DNA of 64,000 nucleotides, from positions 22,436,806-22,500,805 of the forward strand of contig NC_068978.1 in NCBI RefSeq assembly GCF_016808095.1. Direction: 5' to 3'. The position numbers and the translations under genes were made by a program. The stretch comes from Vigna angularis (lineage: Eukaryota; Streptophyta; Magnoliopsida; Fabales; Fabaceae). Numbering within the stretch: the first letter of the stretch is position 1; the number at the start of each line of letters is the position of its first letter. The notes under the pieces were generated by a model that saw nothing but the letters and a program-made list of their open reading frames with translations, had not been told where the DNA came from and did no database searches. This document shows, piece by piece, positions 36,430-48,030 of this stretch.

Positions 36430-39400
36430 CTACATACAACATTTAATAAAAGGGTAGTGAATGTGAATGTAAGACCTAATCTTTTGAGATTCACAAAGCC
36501 AGATCTAGATATGTGAACTTGACATGAGTTTATGCAATGCATAATACCAAAGTTAATAAAATCAAGATGCAACAGTTTTAAGAAATCTAGAATCATGAAA
36601 TTAAATGAAGGACGATGGTTAATCACAAAAAGAATGCTTAGAAATCAAAATCATGCTTAGGCTAATCTAGAATTTGTGTTTATCAGTGGTTAATGCAAAG
36701 AAAACAAGAGAAAGAACCTAGATAGCTAACTAGAAATGATGCTTATGCTTAAGTTTGGAAATTGATTATAAATGAAATTGAAGATGCAAGGGACATTGAA
36801 CCTAGCAATGTTATTCTTCTTTCAAAAAGACTGAATGGTTCGTAAAACTCCAACTTGGATAACTAAGAGCATGTATGAAGATAACCTAAGACTTAAAGAT
36901 AAAATGGAATGTAAAGAAAACACTCAGAAACATATTTAAATGATGAATGAATCAAACTACTCATAAGTCCAATATCAAACAACGAGTAAAATTTGATTTA
37001 GCAATCTGAATGCTTTGAATTCATCCATCTCCACTTCAAGAAGACATCTTGATTAAGGCATGCCGACTTTCGGGTCATGTAATTCCCAAGAAGGAAACAA
37101 TTATATGCATAGTTCAATCAACTCAATGCATTCGAAATCTAAATCAAGAACTACTCCTAAGCACAATATCAAACAAGCTGGAAAGCAAAGCAAAGTGGAA
37201 ATTAAAGGAACAAGAACAGAGTTATCCAAATGCAATTTAACCAATGGAATTGGAACAAACAAGATATAAATCGTGCAAAAAAATTAAAAGAAAGTAGTTA
37301 TCCAGCTCCACTCCTCGAGGTCACTTTGCACTCTTCAAGGACTGATATCCCCTGTCCTCACAAGGTTGGATCATAACTCGTCCTACTCTACAAGTTAGGA
37401 CAAGAATTTTAGTTTGAATTGTTTAGCAAATGATTATCAAAGTGACATGTGTAGCCTTAACAATCAAGCTCTACTACTATGTCATTAAACGAATTATATA
37501 AGTTTTAATACCTAAATCGATGTGTGAATAAAAAATATGAATGTGGGTAATGAGATTAATATGGATTAAGGAGATGAGTGTGAATAAAATATGTGAGTGT
37601 GACGAAATTTATGAATATAAATGAAGAAGATTAATGTGATGAAATTTATATAGAAAATGTGAGAAGAAAATTAAAAATGAGAAGATTCATCATCTTTAAA
37701 TATATCTCTTTAAATTAAAAAAATATATATATGATTCATATTTAATATGAAAAACGATAACTTTATAAATATTAAAAATAAATAAACTTAGTTTATGTCA
37801 TGCTAACTTTTTTTTAGCGTTAACTTGAACTTACGTTAATTTAAACCAGTAAAATAATTAAAATAAATAAAGTTAGTTGTTACCTGATACTAATTTTCTT
37901 AATTTTAGTTTTTTTTTATATTTAGTCTTAATATTTTATTTATTTAATTTTTTTAGAATTATATTAACTTAAATAAATATAAATATTAAAAAATAAATAA
38001 AATTAACGTCTAAAAAGCAATACTAATCTTATTTATTTTTAATATTTATTTTAGTTGATGTCGATATTTTTAAAATGTTAACTCAAATATTTATTTAATA
38101 AAATAATTTTACGACTTTTGAAAGGAAAAAGTTTTTACATTGTATTCAAATCGGTTAATATTTAGAAGATAAATTTATTTTTTCTTATATAGTGTAATTT
38201 CAGGATTTAATTTAAGTATTACAATATTAATAAAAAATATTAATAATCTACAATTTTAAGAAACTATTTTTCAGTAACATACAATTATAAGAAGTATTTT
38301 ACCATTTTATTCATTTGTAACATCAATCTAACTTTTGTAGTCAAAACATTGAGACACATATGTTTTTTTATGAAGAAGTTATCGTATTATTAACGGGGCA
38401 AACACTTTCTTCACAGCAGAATCACCTGTCCTTTATCATGTACCCCAAAAACATAAAATCAAATAATAAAGTGTGGAGATATACACGCATGGAGATAAAA
38501 GTTCATGATCAATGAGTTAAAAAGAAAAGAACCAAAAATAAAATTGAAAAAAGACATGCAACGCGCTCTCTCAATTTTTGGATATAATTCGATAGATATA
38601 GTTAAGTGGACTCTTTCAGTGTGAACAATTATTCACGTAATTGAAGAAGAAATTTCATCACATTGTCCTCACGGATTAAACTAATTTAATGACTCACACT
38701 AAAACATCATTAATTATGTCGTGTCTAATAATTAACCGAGGTTTTTTTGTGTCGTTATCTTCTGAATAACCCCATACCTATTGTGTTTTAATCCTATACT
38801 CAATACTGATATCATATTTTTAGCAAAATGGTCGTTTTGAATTGACATTAGATGCTTGATTTTGTTTGTGTGAGTGGATAATCTTCTCACGTTTTATTAT
38901 TTACAAGCGTGTTGTACTTTATGATCGTATAACGACACAACAACATGTAGAAATGGGAAAGTTTTTATTATGGGATAGGGTTTCCTTTGCTTCCCATGTA
39001 ATTGGAATCTTGGAAGTAACCATAGAGTTTTAATTGATTATTAATGCATCTAATTTAAAGTTCTCTCTCTCTCTCTCTATTAAAAAAAACCTGATTTTTT
39101 TACATTTTTTTCATATATCGTTTATTTATTCTTTATTCTATAAAATTTGAAATCATCCTTTTTAATCCTAAGAAAATTTAGGTTTTAGTTTTTATATACT
39201 TTTATTTTTCTAAAAAGTGAAATTATAACTTTTATTATTAATATTTATTTTAAAATAAATAAATCATATTTACTTTGATGCTTTTGATTTATATATGTTA
39301 CAACAATCATGTTACATATTTTAAAATATTTCAAAATACGTAACTGAATATTTGTATTCTATTTTGTTGCTAATTTGTTTTCTATGTTTTTTTTATTATT

Positions 39401-39460
39401 TATTTGATCTTCTCATTTATCTAATTTTACTTTTCTCTTTACCATTTTCTTAACAAATTT
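36430..39460. other. AT-rich intergenic DNA, no gene seen
   Basis: A less AT-rich patch at 37000-37400 (several short open frames) resembles no known protein. A (CT)n run is at 39062-39079. No repeat boundary was recognised. Confidence 0.4.
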
Positions 39461-39499
39461 ACACTTTCTATTTTCATCCTTAAATATACTAGGTAAAAC

Positions 39500-39622
<123 letters not shown>

Positions 39623-39756
39623 TGTATAGGCATATTTTCGTTTGAGATTCAAATTTGTTCACGTTGTTAGTTTTTTTTTAATTGATAATATCGTTTGTTT
39701 TGATTTTGAATATCATGATTTTGTTTTAAAAGTTAAAAAGAAAAAGAAAAAAAAAA

Positions 39757-40736
39757 GGCTTAATATCCCTGATGGTCCCTATTTTCGTTAAGTGTGTTCG
39801 ATTTGGTCCCAGTTTTGTTTTCCTGTTCAATGTTGTTCTAAAGAATGTAATTTTTATTCAATTTAGTCCTTTTTGCAGACGGCGTTTAAATTGTAAAGGG
39901 CCAACTGTCTAGCTGTGCATATCAGTGATGACCTGCTTTGACTGAAACATGACGCACCACCCAAAAAATTAGGGTTTTTGAATATAAGGGGGAAATGCTT
40001 CCTTACGCCTACGTCACCGCGAGAGGAAAATTGAATAAGCTTCGAAATGCAGGAGCGTAACGATGCGAATCTGGCTCGTGGTTGCTTGTTTGCGATTTGG
40101 TTTCTTTGGTTTCTTTCCACTTGCAGGTTTGAAGAGTAGCTTCGCGATGGTTGGAGAAGATGAAGATTGATGGAGAATGGTGCTTTTGCGGCAGCGATTC
40201 TGCTTCAATTGGCTTTTTCGTTCTTTGTATTTTCCTTTGCAAGTTGAAGACTTAACGGAGAAGATGAGCTCGCGCATGGCTCACTGTCTCGTTGCGGTGG
40301 TCATGGTTGTCGCGAGAAGATGTTGATGGCGATTCACGGTGGAGGAAGGGGAAGATGGTCATGGTGGTGTTTCTGGGTGGTTGCTGGATGGAGAAGATGA
40401 ACAACGGTGGTGGCAGCGCGACCATCTGGTTAGGGTTTCGAAATATTTGATGATGGAGGTGCGAAGATGGTGACTGACCGGGAGCGTGGCGGCAGCGGTT
40501 AAGGTTAGGGGAAAATTAGGGTTTCTAAAGGTATGAGATGATGATGACGTGTCAAGGGTGATGTGTCATTTATTGCACGGTTGGACAGTTGGTCGTTAAC
40601 AATTTAAACACCGTTTGCAAAAAGGACTAAATTGAACAAAAATTAAATTCTTTAGGACAACATTGAATAGAAAAAAAAAACTGGGAACAAATCGAACACA
40701 CTTGACGAAAATAGGGACCATCAGGAATATTAAGCC
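39757..40736. mobile_element. 980-bp non-autonomous MULE
   Basis: Inverted termini of about 150 bp begin GGCTTAATATCCCTGATGGT on the left and GGCTTAATATTCCTGATGGT on the right (other strand). Both continue through CCCTATTTTCG and TTTAGTCCTTTTTGCA blocks. It is inserted in a poly-A stretch, so the 9-bp duplication (A-run, 8 of 9 matching) is only weakly informative. The interior (40000-40540) is GC-richer, with GATGGTCATGGTGGTG-like words, and probably captured host sequence; no donor was recognised. Confidence 0.85.
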
Positions 40737-41339
40737 AAAAAAAACTTAACAAGTCAAGGAGACAGTGACTAAAGATAAAATTAAGATAAAATGTTTAGTG
40801 AAAAAATGTGAAAAGTCATTATAAAATATTTTCCTTTATTTTTATTTCTATATCTATTATCTCTTCACTAATGTGTATTTTATTCTTCCTTATTTGTACT
40901 CTTTTTCATTTGAAAAAAAAGAGACTTAAATGAGTGAAAATAAAATATTTTATTTGTATATGTTATTTTTTGAAATATTTTGTCTTTATATATATATATA
41001 TATATATATTACTTTTGTTGTTTTACCTAGTATATTTAAGGATGAAAATAGATTCATTGTATTTAGACACATGCACAAGAAATTAAAAATTAATTAAGGT
41101 TATTGGGAGAGTGAAAACCCAAAGTCCAAATCAAAGTGAATATGAGGACCAAACAAACTTACAAAAATAAGGTAGTTTAAAAAAAATTAAAATAGAATAT
41201 TTTAATTGGAGATCAATCAGGATCAATAATTTTATTTTTAATATATTATGAGAATAATGAGTTTTACAAAGGTTTTAAAAAATAAACTCAATAGAGTTAG
41301 GTATGCCTCATATTTATATTATGTTAAGATAAAAACCAT

Positions 41340-43622
41340 ACTTATCAGCAAAATCAACCAGAAATTTTGAAGACACGGTGAGTGTGAGAGTGAGAGTTTG
41401 ATTGAATGAAGGTATAGAAAAGCTCAAACACAATAGAAAGGAGAAAAGGCTTAGTTGGAAACCTAGGTAAGGGAGCTATCCTTTTTGGATGTTTTATGTG
41501 ACATTGCATGCATAATTTTATTTACATGAATGTTGCCAGCGGTTCTTATAATTAAGGAGCACATTATTTTGGTTGAATGCCAAGCCATAATTTTTTTTGG
41601 ACTGATTTTGTGGTCGTCGAGGTAGTGTGATACGTTTTTTTTCCAATGATTGAATATTAATGCACATTCATTGGTCATGTTGTTTTCTTTTCATCCTTAC
41701 CATGCTACATTTTATTAAAATGTGGTGCGTGTGATTTTTATGTCATTCATTATATTTTCTTATATGTGATCTAGTTCTTTACTTTTTCCAATTAATATCA
41801 TATACTTGTAAGTTTTTCTAATCATTATACCATTCAGAATTTTTATATTTGAGGTGTGTAGTCTTCTTCTTTTAAATTATTATATTATTTATTTGAATTG
41901 GCAGTGCAGTCATTGTTTTTCTTTAAACTTTTTTTTGGGGTCATTTGGTGCAGTCATTACTTTCCTTTAAACTGGTGTAGCCATTAATTTATTTTAAACT
42001 AGTTCTGGCCATGCGGTTCAAATCCTTTTGGCTTCCTTTAATTTAATATGACACTCATCCTATGTTTTATATAGCGATGCATATTTTGTTTATCTCTTTC
42101 AATCATTATTACTCTATATTTATCTCGCAGTGCATTGACATTTCCATGCTGCCATTATTTTGTTGTGCATATAGTATCACATTTTTCAGTGCCTTCTTGG
42201 TTCATATTGCTTATTTTCACGCCACTAGGTTCTTATTTTCCACGACTTAGTTGCTTGCTGAAAACTGTTGTGCACATCAGATTTCTTGTAACCCCTCTGC
42301 TGTCTAGTATTTTATTTGAGAATACTTGATTTTGGATGTTTTATTACTAAGTGTTGTCCATTGTTAATCTTTTTTTGAGTGTTGTTCCGCTGCATTGGGT
42401 AAACGTGTAGTGGTTTTCGTGGTGTTACTTCCATTCCATGTTGCCATTGTTCTTCTTTTATGCAATTAACAATTATCCATGACTATACGGTGCATGTTCT
42501 TGTCTCATGTTGGTGATTCTCTTAATTCACTGTGTTGTTTCCAAATTAGCATGTTGTTATTGTTTTAAATTAAGTTGTTGTTGTTGTTTAATTCAGTGTA
42601 TTTCTAGACTATTGTTGTGTTGATTGAGTGTGTTGTCATGCTTAGTTTTTGTTGTGGCTGAGCTCTTTGCATATGTTACCAAGCTATTTTGTTGATTCTC
42701 GTTTGATGTGTTTTGTCTCATCGTCTCAATTGGTGTTGAGGGACGAGTTTGATTGTTATGTTTTCTTTCCATAATTTATAAAGTCAGGTTTTGTTCATTT
42801 TTGTTTAAGGCTTTCGTAAGTTGAGGAAAAAGGAGGTTTGGGTATTTTTTTTTTGTTTGAGATTTTGGTAAGTCCGAAAAAAGGAAGAGTCATTTTGTTT
42901 GTAAAACTTTGGCTTGAGTTGAGTATAGTGCTATGTTGGTGAGTCTTTGGTAAGTAGGTTGAGTTTTTACTCATAATACATTTAGGAAGTAGAGGAAACA
43001 TGTTCTAGCAGGGATGCTTTGGAAGTAGGATGACTTGGAAAAGGTTGCTTTAGTAAGTAAGTTGTGTGTAATGGTAGGTTATGGGAGAATGACATATTGT
43101 TAGATATTACTTGGAGATGATGTGGTTCCATGTGATATTGTTTAATATCACTTGGTGATGATGCGCCGTTGTGTTTCATGAATGTGATGTGATTTCATGG
43201 ATTGTAATGGATTATTTAAATATTGTGGGTGAGTATGGTTATTGTGTATTATCTTATATTATTTTCTAGTTAACTCACCCTTGTTTGTTTATGTTTGTGT
43301 GATGATAATATAACTCATGTTGTTATATGAGAGCAGATGATGATGTTACCAATTATCATGGTGTTATTTAGAGCAAGGAGACACGTAGGGAAGTCTTATG
43401 ATAGATTTTTGAAAAATATTTGAAACAATAATATAGTTTAATTTGAATTTTTTTTAATATTATTATAAGATGTAATTAGATTGTTTATTATTTTTGCATG
43501 ATTTTAATTATTTCCAAAATAATGAAATAAAACTTTTAATTTTTTACTATTTTGTAATGGTATTAAAAGTCTTTTTTTAAATTTATTAATTACACGTGAT
43601 ATCCTAAAAAAAATGTTATATA
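41340..43622 (+). mobile_element. Diverged gypsy-type LTR related to the one ending at 7344 (start uncertain)
   Basis: The right end, ACGTGATATCCTAAAAAAAA and then TGTTATA, parallels the CGTGACATCTCAGAAATTGG and TGTTACA end of the first LTR. Upstream architecture also matches: a CACCCTTGTTTGTTTATGTTTG block, TATTATAAGATGTAATTAG near the end. No primer-binding site follows, so this is a solo or broken LTR. Its left boundary is a guess. Confidence 0.4.
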
Positions 43623-44149
43623 AGATACATTTATCAAGTAAAAATTGTTAAATGACCACATTTATAAAATTACCTATCTTTTAATTTTGGTTTTTTGGTC
43701 GCTTACAAATATAGTTTCTTCACATTCTTTTGATATTGACAAATTTTAGAAAAGTTAAAGTTATTATTAGCATTATGGAGGGTTTTGATGGTTGAAAGTT
43801 GTTAATATTTCATTAATACATTCCTATTGACAAATTCTACTCTTGAAGAGAGTTTACACAATTTATTATATATTTGTTACTCTTCTTATTTTTGTTCTCA
43901 CTTGATCTTTTTAATTTTCAAAGTAAGTTGCAAGTTTTCTTTACTTATTTAATTCTTTTTTTATTGGATAATTAATACTTAATTTAATAATAGATATATT
44001 TGTTCTTAATTTGTTTTTTTATTTGTTATTCAAAGTATGTGCTTGCTAATATGATTAGAAATATGTTCATGTTTAGAATCATGAATACAAAAATGGAAAA
44101 GGGAGTTTGAGATCATAGAGCAAGTGAGAGTTTTATCATATCATGCATA

Positions 44150-44530
44150 GAGCAAGTGAAAAAATGGGGAACGCCTTGGCCTTGGTAAAGAAACAAGCAT
44201 GTGAAGGGACAATATGAAGAATACAAGTGACGCAGTAGATGATTGGTGGGAGAGAAAAATATTGGTATGTGTTAAATAAGTATGCATTTTAGCTCATATT
44301 ACATTTATGCTTAGTGTTGTTATCATAATAATGATTTTGAATTGTAAACAAACATGAAAATCCTCAATATTGAAAATTTAGGTATAAAGGACTTGCATTT
44401 GCTCACCAAATGACCACAATTTTCAAAGATGTTATGGCTAATAGAGAGTATGAATAGGATCCCTTGACTGAAATGTTACTTACTAGTCTTCATGTAAATG
44501 TTAATGATATGTGTGTCCAAGTTTAGAAGG
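44150..44530 (+). pseudogene. Decayed intron-bearing ORF, possibly Myb/SANT-like transposon partner
   Basis: Reading from about 44166 gives GERLGLGKETSM, a stop, then DNMKNTSDAVDDWWERKIL ending at a donor (TATTG/GTATGTG). After an AG acceptor near 44381 the frame resumes as YKGLAFAHQMTTIFKDVMANREYE, a stop, and DPLTEML. The DDWW...ENxxYKxLxF...IFKDV layout recalls plant Myb/SANT-like domains linked to transposons. The assignment is weak. Confidence 0.3.
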
Positions 44531-44539
44531 CATTGACCT

Positions 44540-45600
44540 TAATATGGAGGAAGGTCAATACATATCCAAACACACTTTCAATACTTTCATTCATCTCTTC
44601 CTTAATTAATTGACAAAAAATTATGATGTAATTAATTCTAACTTTCTATGTGTATACTTATATTATCATTTATAAATATAAATAATATAATGTTAAGTTT
44701 TTTTAATATATAATAAGTTAATTTAAAGTTAAATATATTTTTAATTACTAAAATTTAACGTAAAATTATAATTTAAAGTTTGATATAGTTTGATTTTCAA
44801 TAGTACAAAAATATACTATTTCTAACTCAATTGCTGTTAAATAATATTTTAATATTTAATCTATTTATACCATTTGATATTAAATATCAATATAAAACAC
44901 TATTTTAATATGTAAAAGAAATTGATATTTTTAAGTTAATATGACTATTTTTAATATGTAAAAGAAATTGATATTTTTTAAATTTAAAGATTAAAATATA
45001 TGTCAAAAAATTTAAAATAAAAATTAAAAATATATAAGCCATTAATTTTTTTAAAAACAAATTCTTTAGTATTTTTCTTTTAATTCTGATTTATTTTCGA
45101 AAAACTTTGGGTTTGGGTTCCTTACTCCCCCATTCATATGTCTTCCTTAATTACTCGACAGAAGAAGTTTCAGACGTAATTAATTCTAATAAGAAAAGAG
45201 AAAGAATATTTGGTGAGAGAAAAGGGAAAAATAAAAATAAAATGAGGAGGGGTAGTTAGGGAAATTGGTTCCTCTTGGCACTTTACAGCTTTGAGTTTGA
45301 CATTTGAGATATTGGAACGTTGATGGAAAGTTGTGTCCTTTCCCTCTGTCTCGAGATTACGTGTTCCTGTCTGCCGATAATTCACCCAAAAAAGAAAGTG
45401 AGTGGGTCTCACATAGAGTTGTGTTCAGACTAACATTCTTTTCGCCAAATCCTATGCCCATACCCATAGGACGCGTGTCATTCTCATTCCCACCTTCCCG
45501 CCGTCATACCTACGCTTTTCTCCATCAAATACCTTACTAATCTAGCATTTTAAAATTTTCTTTTCTCAGTTTCTTTTCTTCGTGTAAAAGGAAAGAAAAT
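44540..45600. other. AT-rich intergenic DNA, no gene seen
   Basis: A less AT-rich C/T-mixed patch at 45300-45540 has no recognisable motif. It lies just left of the Pack-MULE target duplication. Confidence 0.45.
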
Positions 45601-45861
45601 AATAGGTTTAATTAATAGGCTTAAACCTTTACTTCGTCTCCATGTTAAGAGATAAATTTTTGGGTTTTAAAAATGAAGATATTGAGTCTTCATCTTATGA
45701 AAATTGTATGACTTCAGTCATATCTCTTTAACGGCGTTAAAATTGAAAACGTTGAATTGACTGTGAATGTGAGGTGTGCAAGAAATGTAGACGTGACATT
45801 TAGTTGCCTAGAATCATCTAACCGTGGCAGCCAAGGAAGGTCATAATCACCCACATGTGTC

Positions 45862-46110
45862 TTGTCCTTCCACTCTTTGGCGGCTCTCTCCGTGGAGAGA
45901 CCTCACGAAGACGTGATAGTTTCGTCGCCGAAGGAGACGTTCACGACGGGGTTCAAGAGCGTGTACTGCTTTGGCATGTGGTTCTCGCAGGCGGAGAAGC
46001 ATAGTGGTGTGGATGGCCAACCGCGAGTTTCGATGGATGGGAAACGCTCCTCGCTCTCCCTCCTCAAGAACGACAACCTCGTGTTGTCTGACACCGGACA
46101 GAGCAGTGCT
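45862..46110 (+). pseudogene. Captured fragment of a G-type (B-lectin) receptor-like kinase gene, ZmPK1-like
   Basis: The plus strand reads SLAALSVERPHEDVIVSSPK and ETFTTGFKSVYCFGMWFSQA. A frame change follows to IVVWMANRE, then a change back to GKRSSLSLLKNDNLVLSDTG. In intact relatives this is the N-terminal mannose-binding-lectin-like extracellular domain (SVE-P-DV--SP...TAGF...YCFAIWF...VVWMANRD...GKRS-LSLL--GNLVLTDAG). Two frame shifts, no signal peptide and no kinase domain: a dead, captured exon piece. Base composition is GC-rich compared with its surroundings. Confidence 0.75.
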
Positions 46111-46254
46111 AAGCCACCACCATTTCAATCTCTCGAAAACCGAAAAGGAAAACAAAAAAGAAAAAGAAAATAGGGAACCCCAATGTGGGAGTGAAGGCCA
46201 TAGGGAGACAGGGGAAGAAATGAAAAAGGGTTTCCCCATTTGAAAACCTAATGA

Positions 46255-46500
46255 TTTTATTTCCAGCACCCTAACGCCATGCGCTTCTCCGACTTGGGTT
46301 GCGACCCAATCGTCCAAAACACCGGCAGCTGCGGCGCGGGACATGCAACCACCACAGACGGCGACTTGAGCCGAATAGAGCGGAGCAACAACGGGAACGC
46401 GAGGTTGAGAGAGAACACAAGCACGACGGAGAAGACGATTGCGGAAAGGAGGTCAAGGAAGTAGAGGTAGAGGAGTGACCCGACGAGTAGGAGCAACGCG
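46255..46500 (-). pseudogene. Second captured gene fragment (possible plant MORN-repeat protein N-terminal membrane region)
   Basis: An 79-codon open frame on the minus strand has two hydrophobic segments (LLLVGSLLYLYFLDLLSAIV and VVLVFSLNLAFPLLL), then LRSIRLKSP and PVFWTIGSQPKSEKR before a stop. The membrane pair followed by a VxWxIGSxPKSE segment is reminiscent of the region preceding the MORN repeats in a family of plant membrane proteins; this is from memory and unverified. The repeats themselves are absent. It lies convergent to the receptor-kinase piece. Confidence 0.35.
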
Positions 46501-47164
46501 CGCTACCGCTTCACGCAATGCAGAGCGTGAAAGGCGGCGCTTTTGGTGGCTTCCGTTACGGAAAAGAAGGCGGCGTTGTGTGACTTGAAGAGAGGCGACT
46601 AGGCGTGCGGCTGGGCATGCGGATGGAGATGCTTCTGCTTTGATAGTGAGGGCAGAGGGGTCCCCTGCGGCGGTCTAGTGCACTGTTGCGGTGGGGAGAT
46701 GTCGATTTCGATTTGCGGATAGATTGGTGACGGTGGTGAGGGTGTTTCTAGTATTGCAGGGGCGACGAAGGATTGAAATTGGAAGCGCGTGCCCCAACTG
46801 TAGCAAGATGAGAGGGTCATGCTTGTGAGAGAGGGCTTGCAAGGAACTGTGTGGCAACCGGCCAAGCTGATGAAGATTTCCGATGAAGGGTATTTAATTT
46901 CCCCAATTTAAAAACACGTAATGTATTCTTTTGGTTGCTACATCAACTAATCTAGCCCAACTCATTGCCACGATCACATTTCTTGCACACCTCACATTCA
47001 CAGTCAGTTCAACTTTTCAATTTTAAGGCTGTTAAAGGGATATGATTGAAGTCATATAATTTTCATAACATGGGGATCCAATGTCTTCATTTTTAAAACC
47101 GGATACTAAACATAAATTCACCTCTTAACATGGGGACGAAGTAAGGGTTTAAGCCTAATTAATA

Positions 47165-48030
47165 ATATATTTTTTATTTTTTTTATAGATGTATAATTCA
47201 CTTATACTTTTATATTTATTTAAAATTAACATTAATAATATTAGAAGATGATTAAATCAATTTTTTCTTTTTTTCGTTAACTTCTTTATTTTATATCTCA
47301 TTACTTATCTTCATGGTCAACATTCATCATCAACACTAGTCAACATTATTTTTAAGATTTCTTTATCATCATCTTATAAGTCACTAAGAGAAAGAATTAT
47401 CAAACTTTCTATAAATAACGAATTTTTAGAAAATATTTTGAAAGTAAGATAGATGTGTAAAATTTTTTAAAGTGCCAAATACATAAAATATACTAGAATA
47501 AAAAGGAATTTTTACTTATATACTAAATTATATATAGAGAGAAAAAATGGGGGTGATAATGCCTCTATAGACCTAAGATTTCCATATACTTTTATTGGAT
47601 TATTTTGAGATATATTATGCGTGAAACCTGGAAGGAGAATGTAGTGGTGTTTAACGTCATTGGAGGGTTTATGGCATTAAAAATGACTTAGATGTACATT
47701 GAGATGGGAGGAGAATGTAGTGGTGTCTAACGTCATTGTGGCTATTATAGAGTCCATCGTTTTGAGAGTTGTGGAAGGGTTGGGTTTTTATCATGTGCGA
47801 AGATGATGGAAGGATAGGAGATGGATGCACGTGAACTGCGATGGTGAATGGTGACACAACTCTTGGAGGATCTTGGATTTGAATGAGACAATTTTGTATC
47901 CAAAGGTGGGTAGTGGTAGGGAAGGATGTTATCGGAGAAGGTAGGTGATACGATTGTATCGTCGAAGAAGGAGTTGAAAATGGAGTATAGGGTTTAAACT
48001 AACATGTTGTATTATCTAGCATAATTAATA
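47165..48030. other. AT-rich intergenic DNA, no gene seen
   Basis: A pair of short repeats, GAGAATGTAGTGGTGT.TAACGTCATTG, occurs at 47635-47662 and 47710-47737. Nothing else was recognised. Confidence 0.45.

Larger units (their letters stand above)
45618..47155. mobile_element. 1538-bp Pack-MULE with perfect 9-bp target duplications
   Basis: TAATTAATA flanks the element at 45609-45617 and 47156-47164. The inverted termini run about 190 bp, starting GGCTTAAACCTTTACTTCGT on the left and GGCTTAAACCCTTACTTCGT on the right (other strand), through CATGTTAAGAG, GAAGA.ATT and GTGAATGTGAGGTGTGCAAG blocks. They match the termini of the 512-bp element at 11789. The GC-rich interior carries a G-type lectin receptor-kinase fragment (plus strand) and another gene-like fragment (minus strand). 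No transposase is present. Confidence 0.95.
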
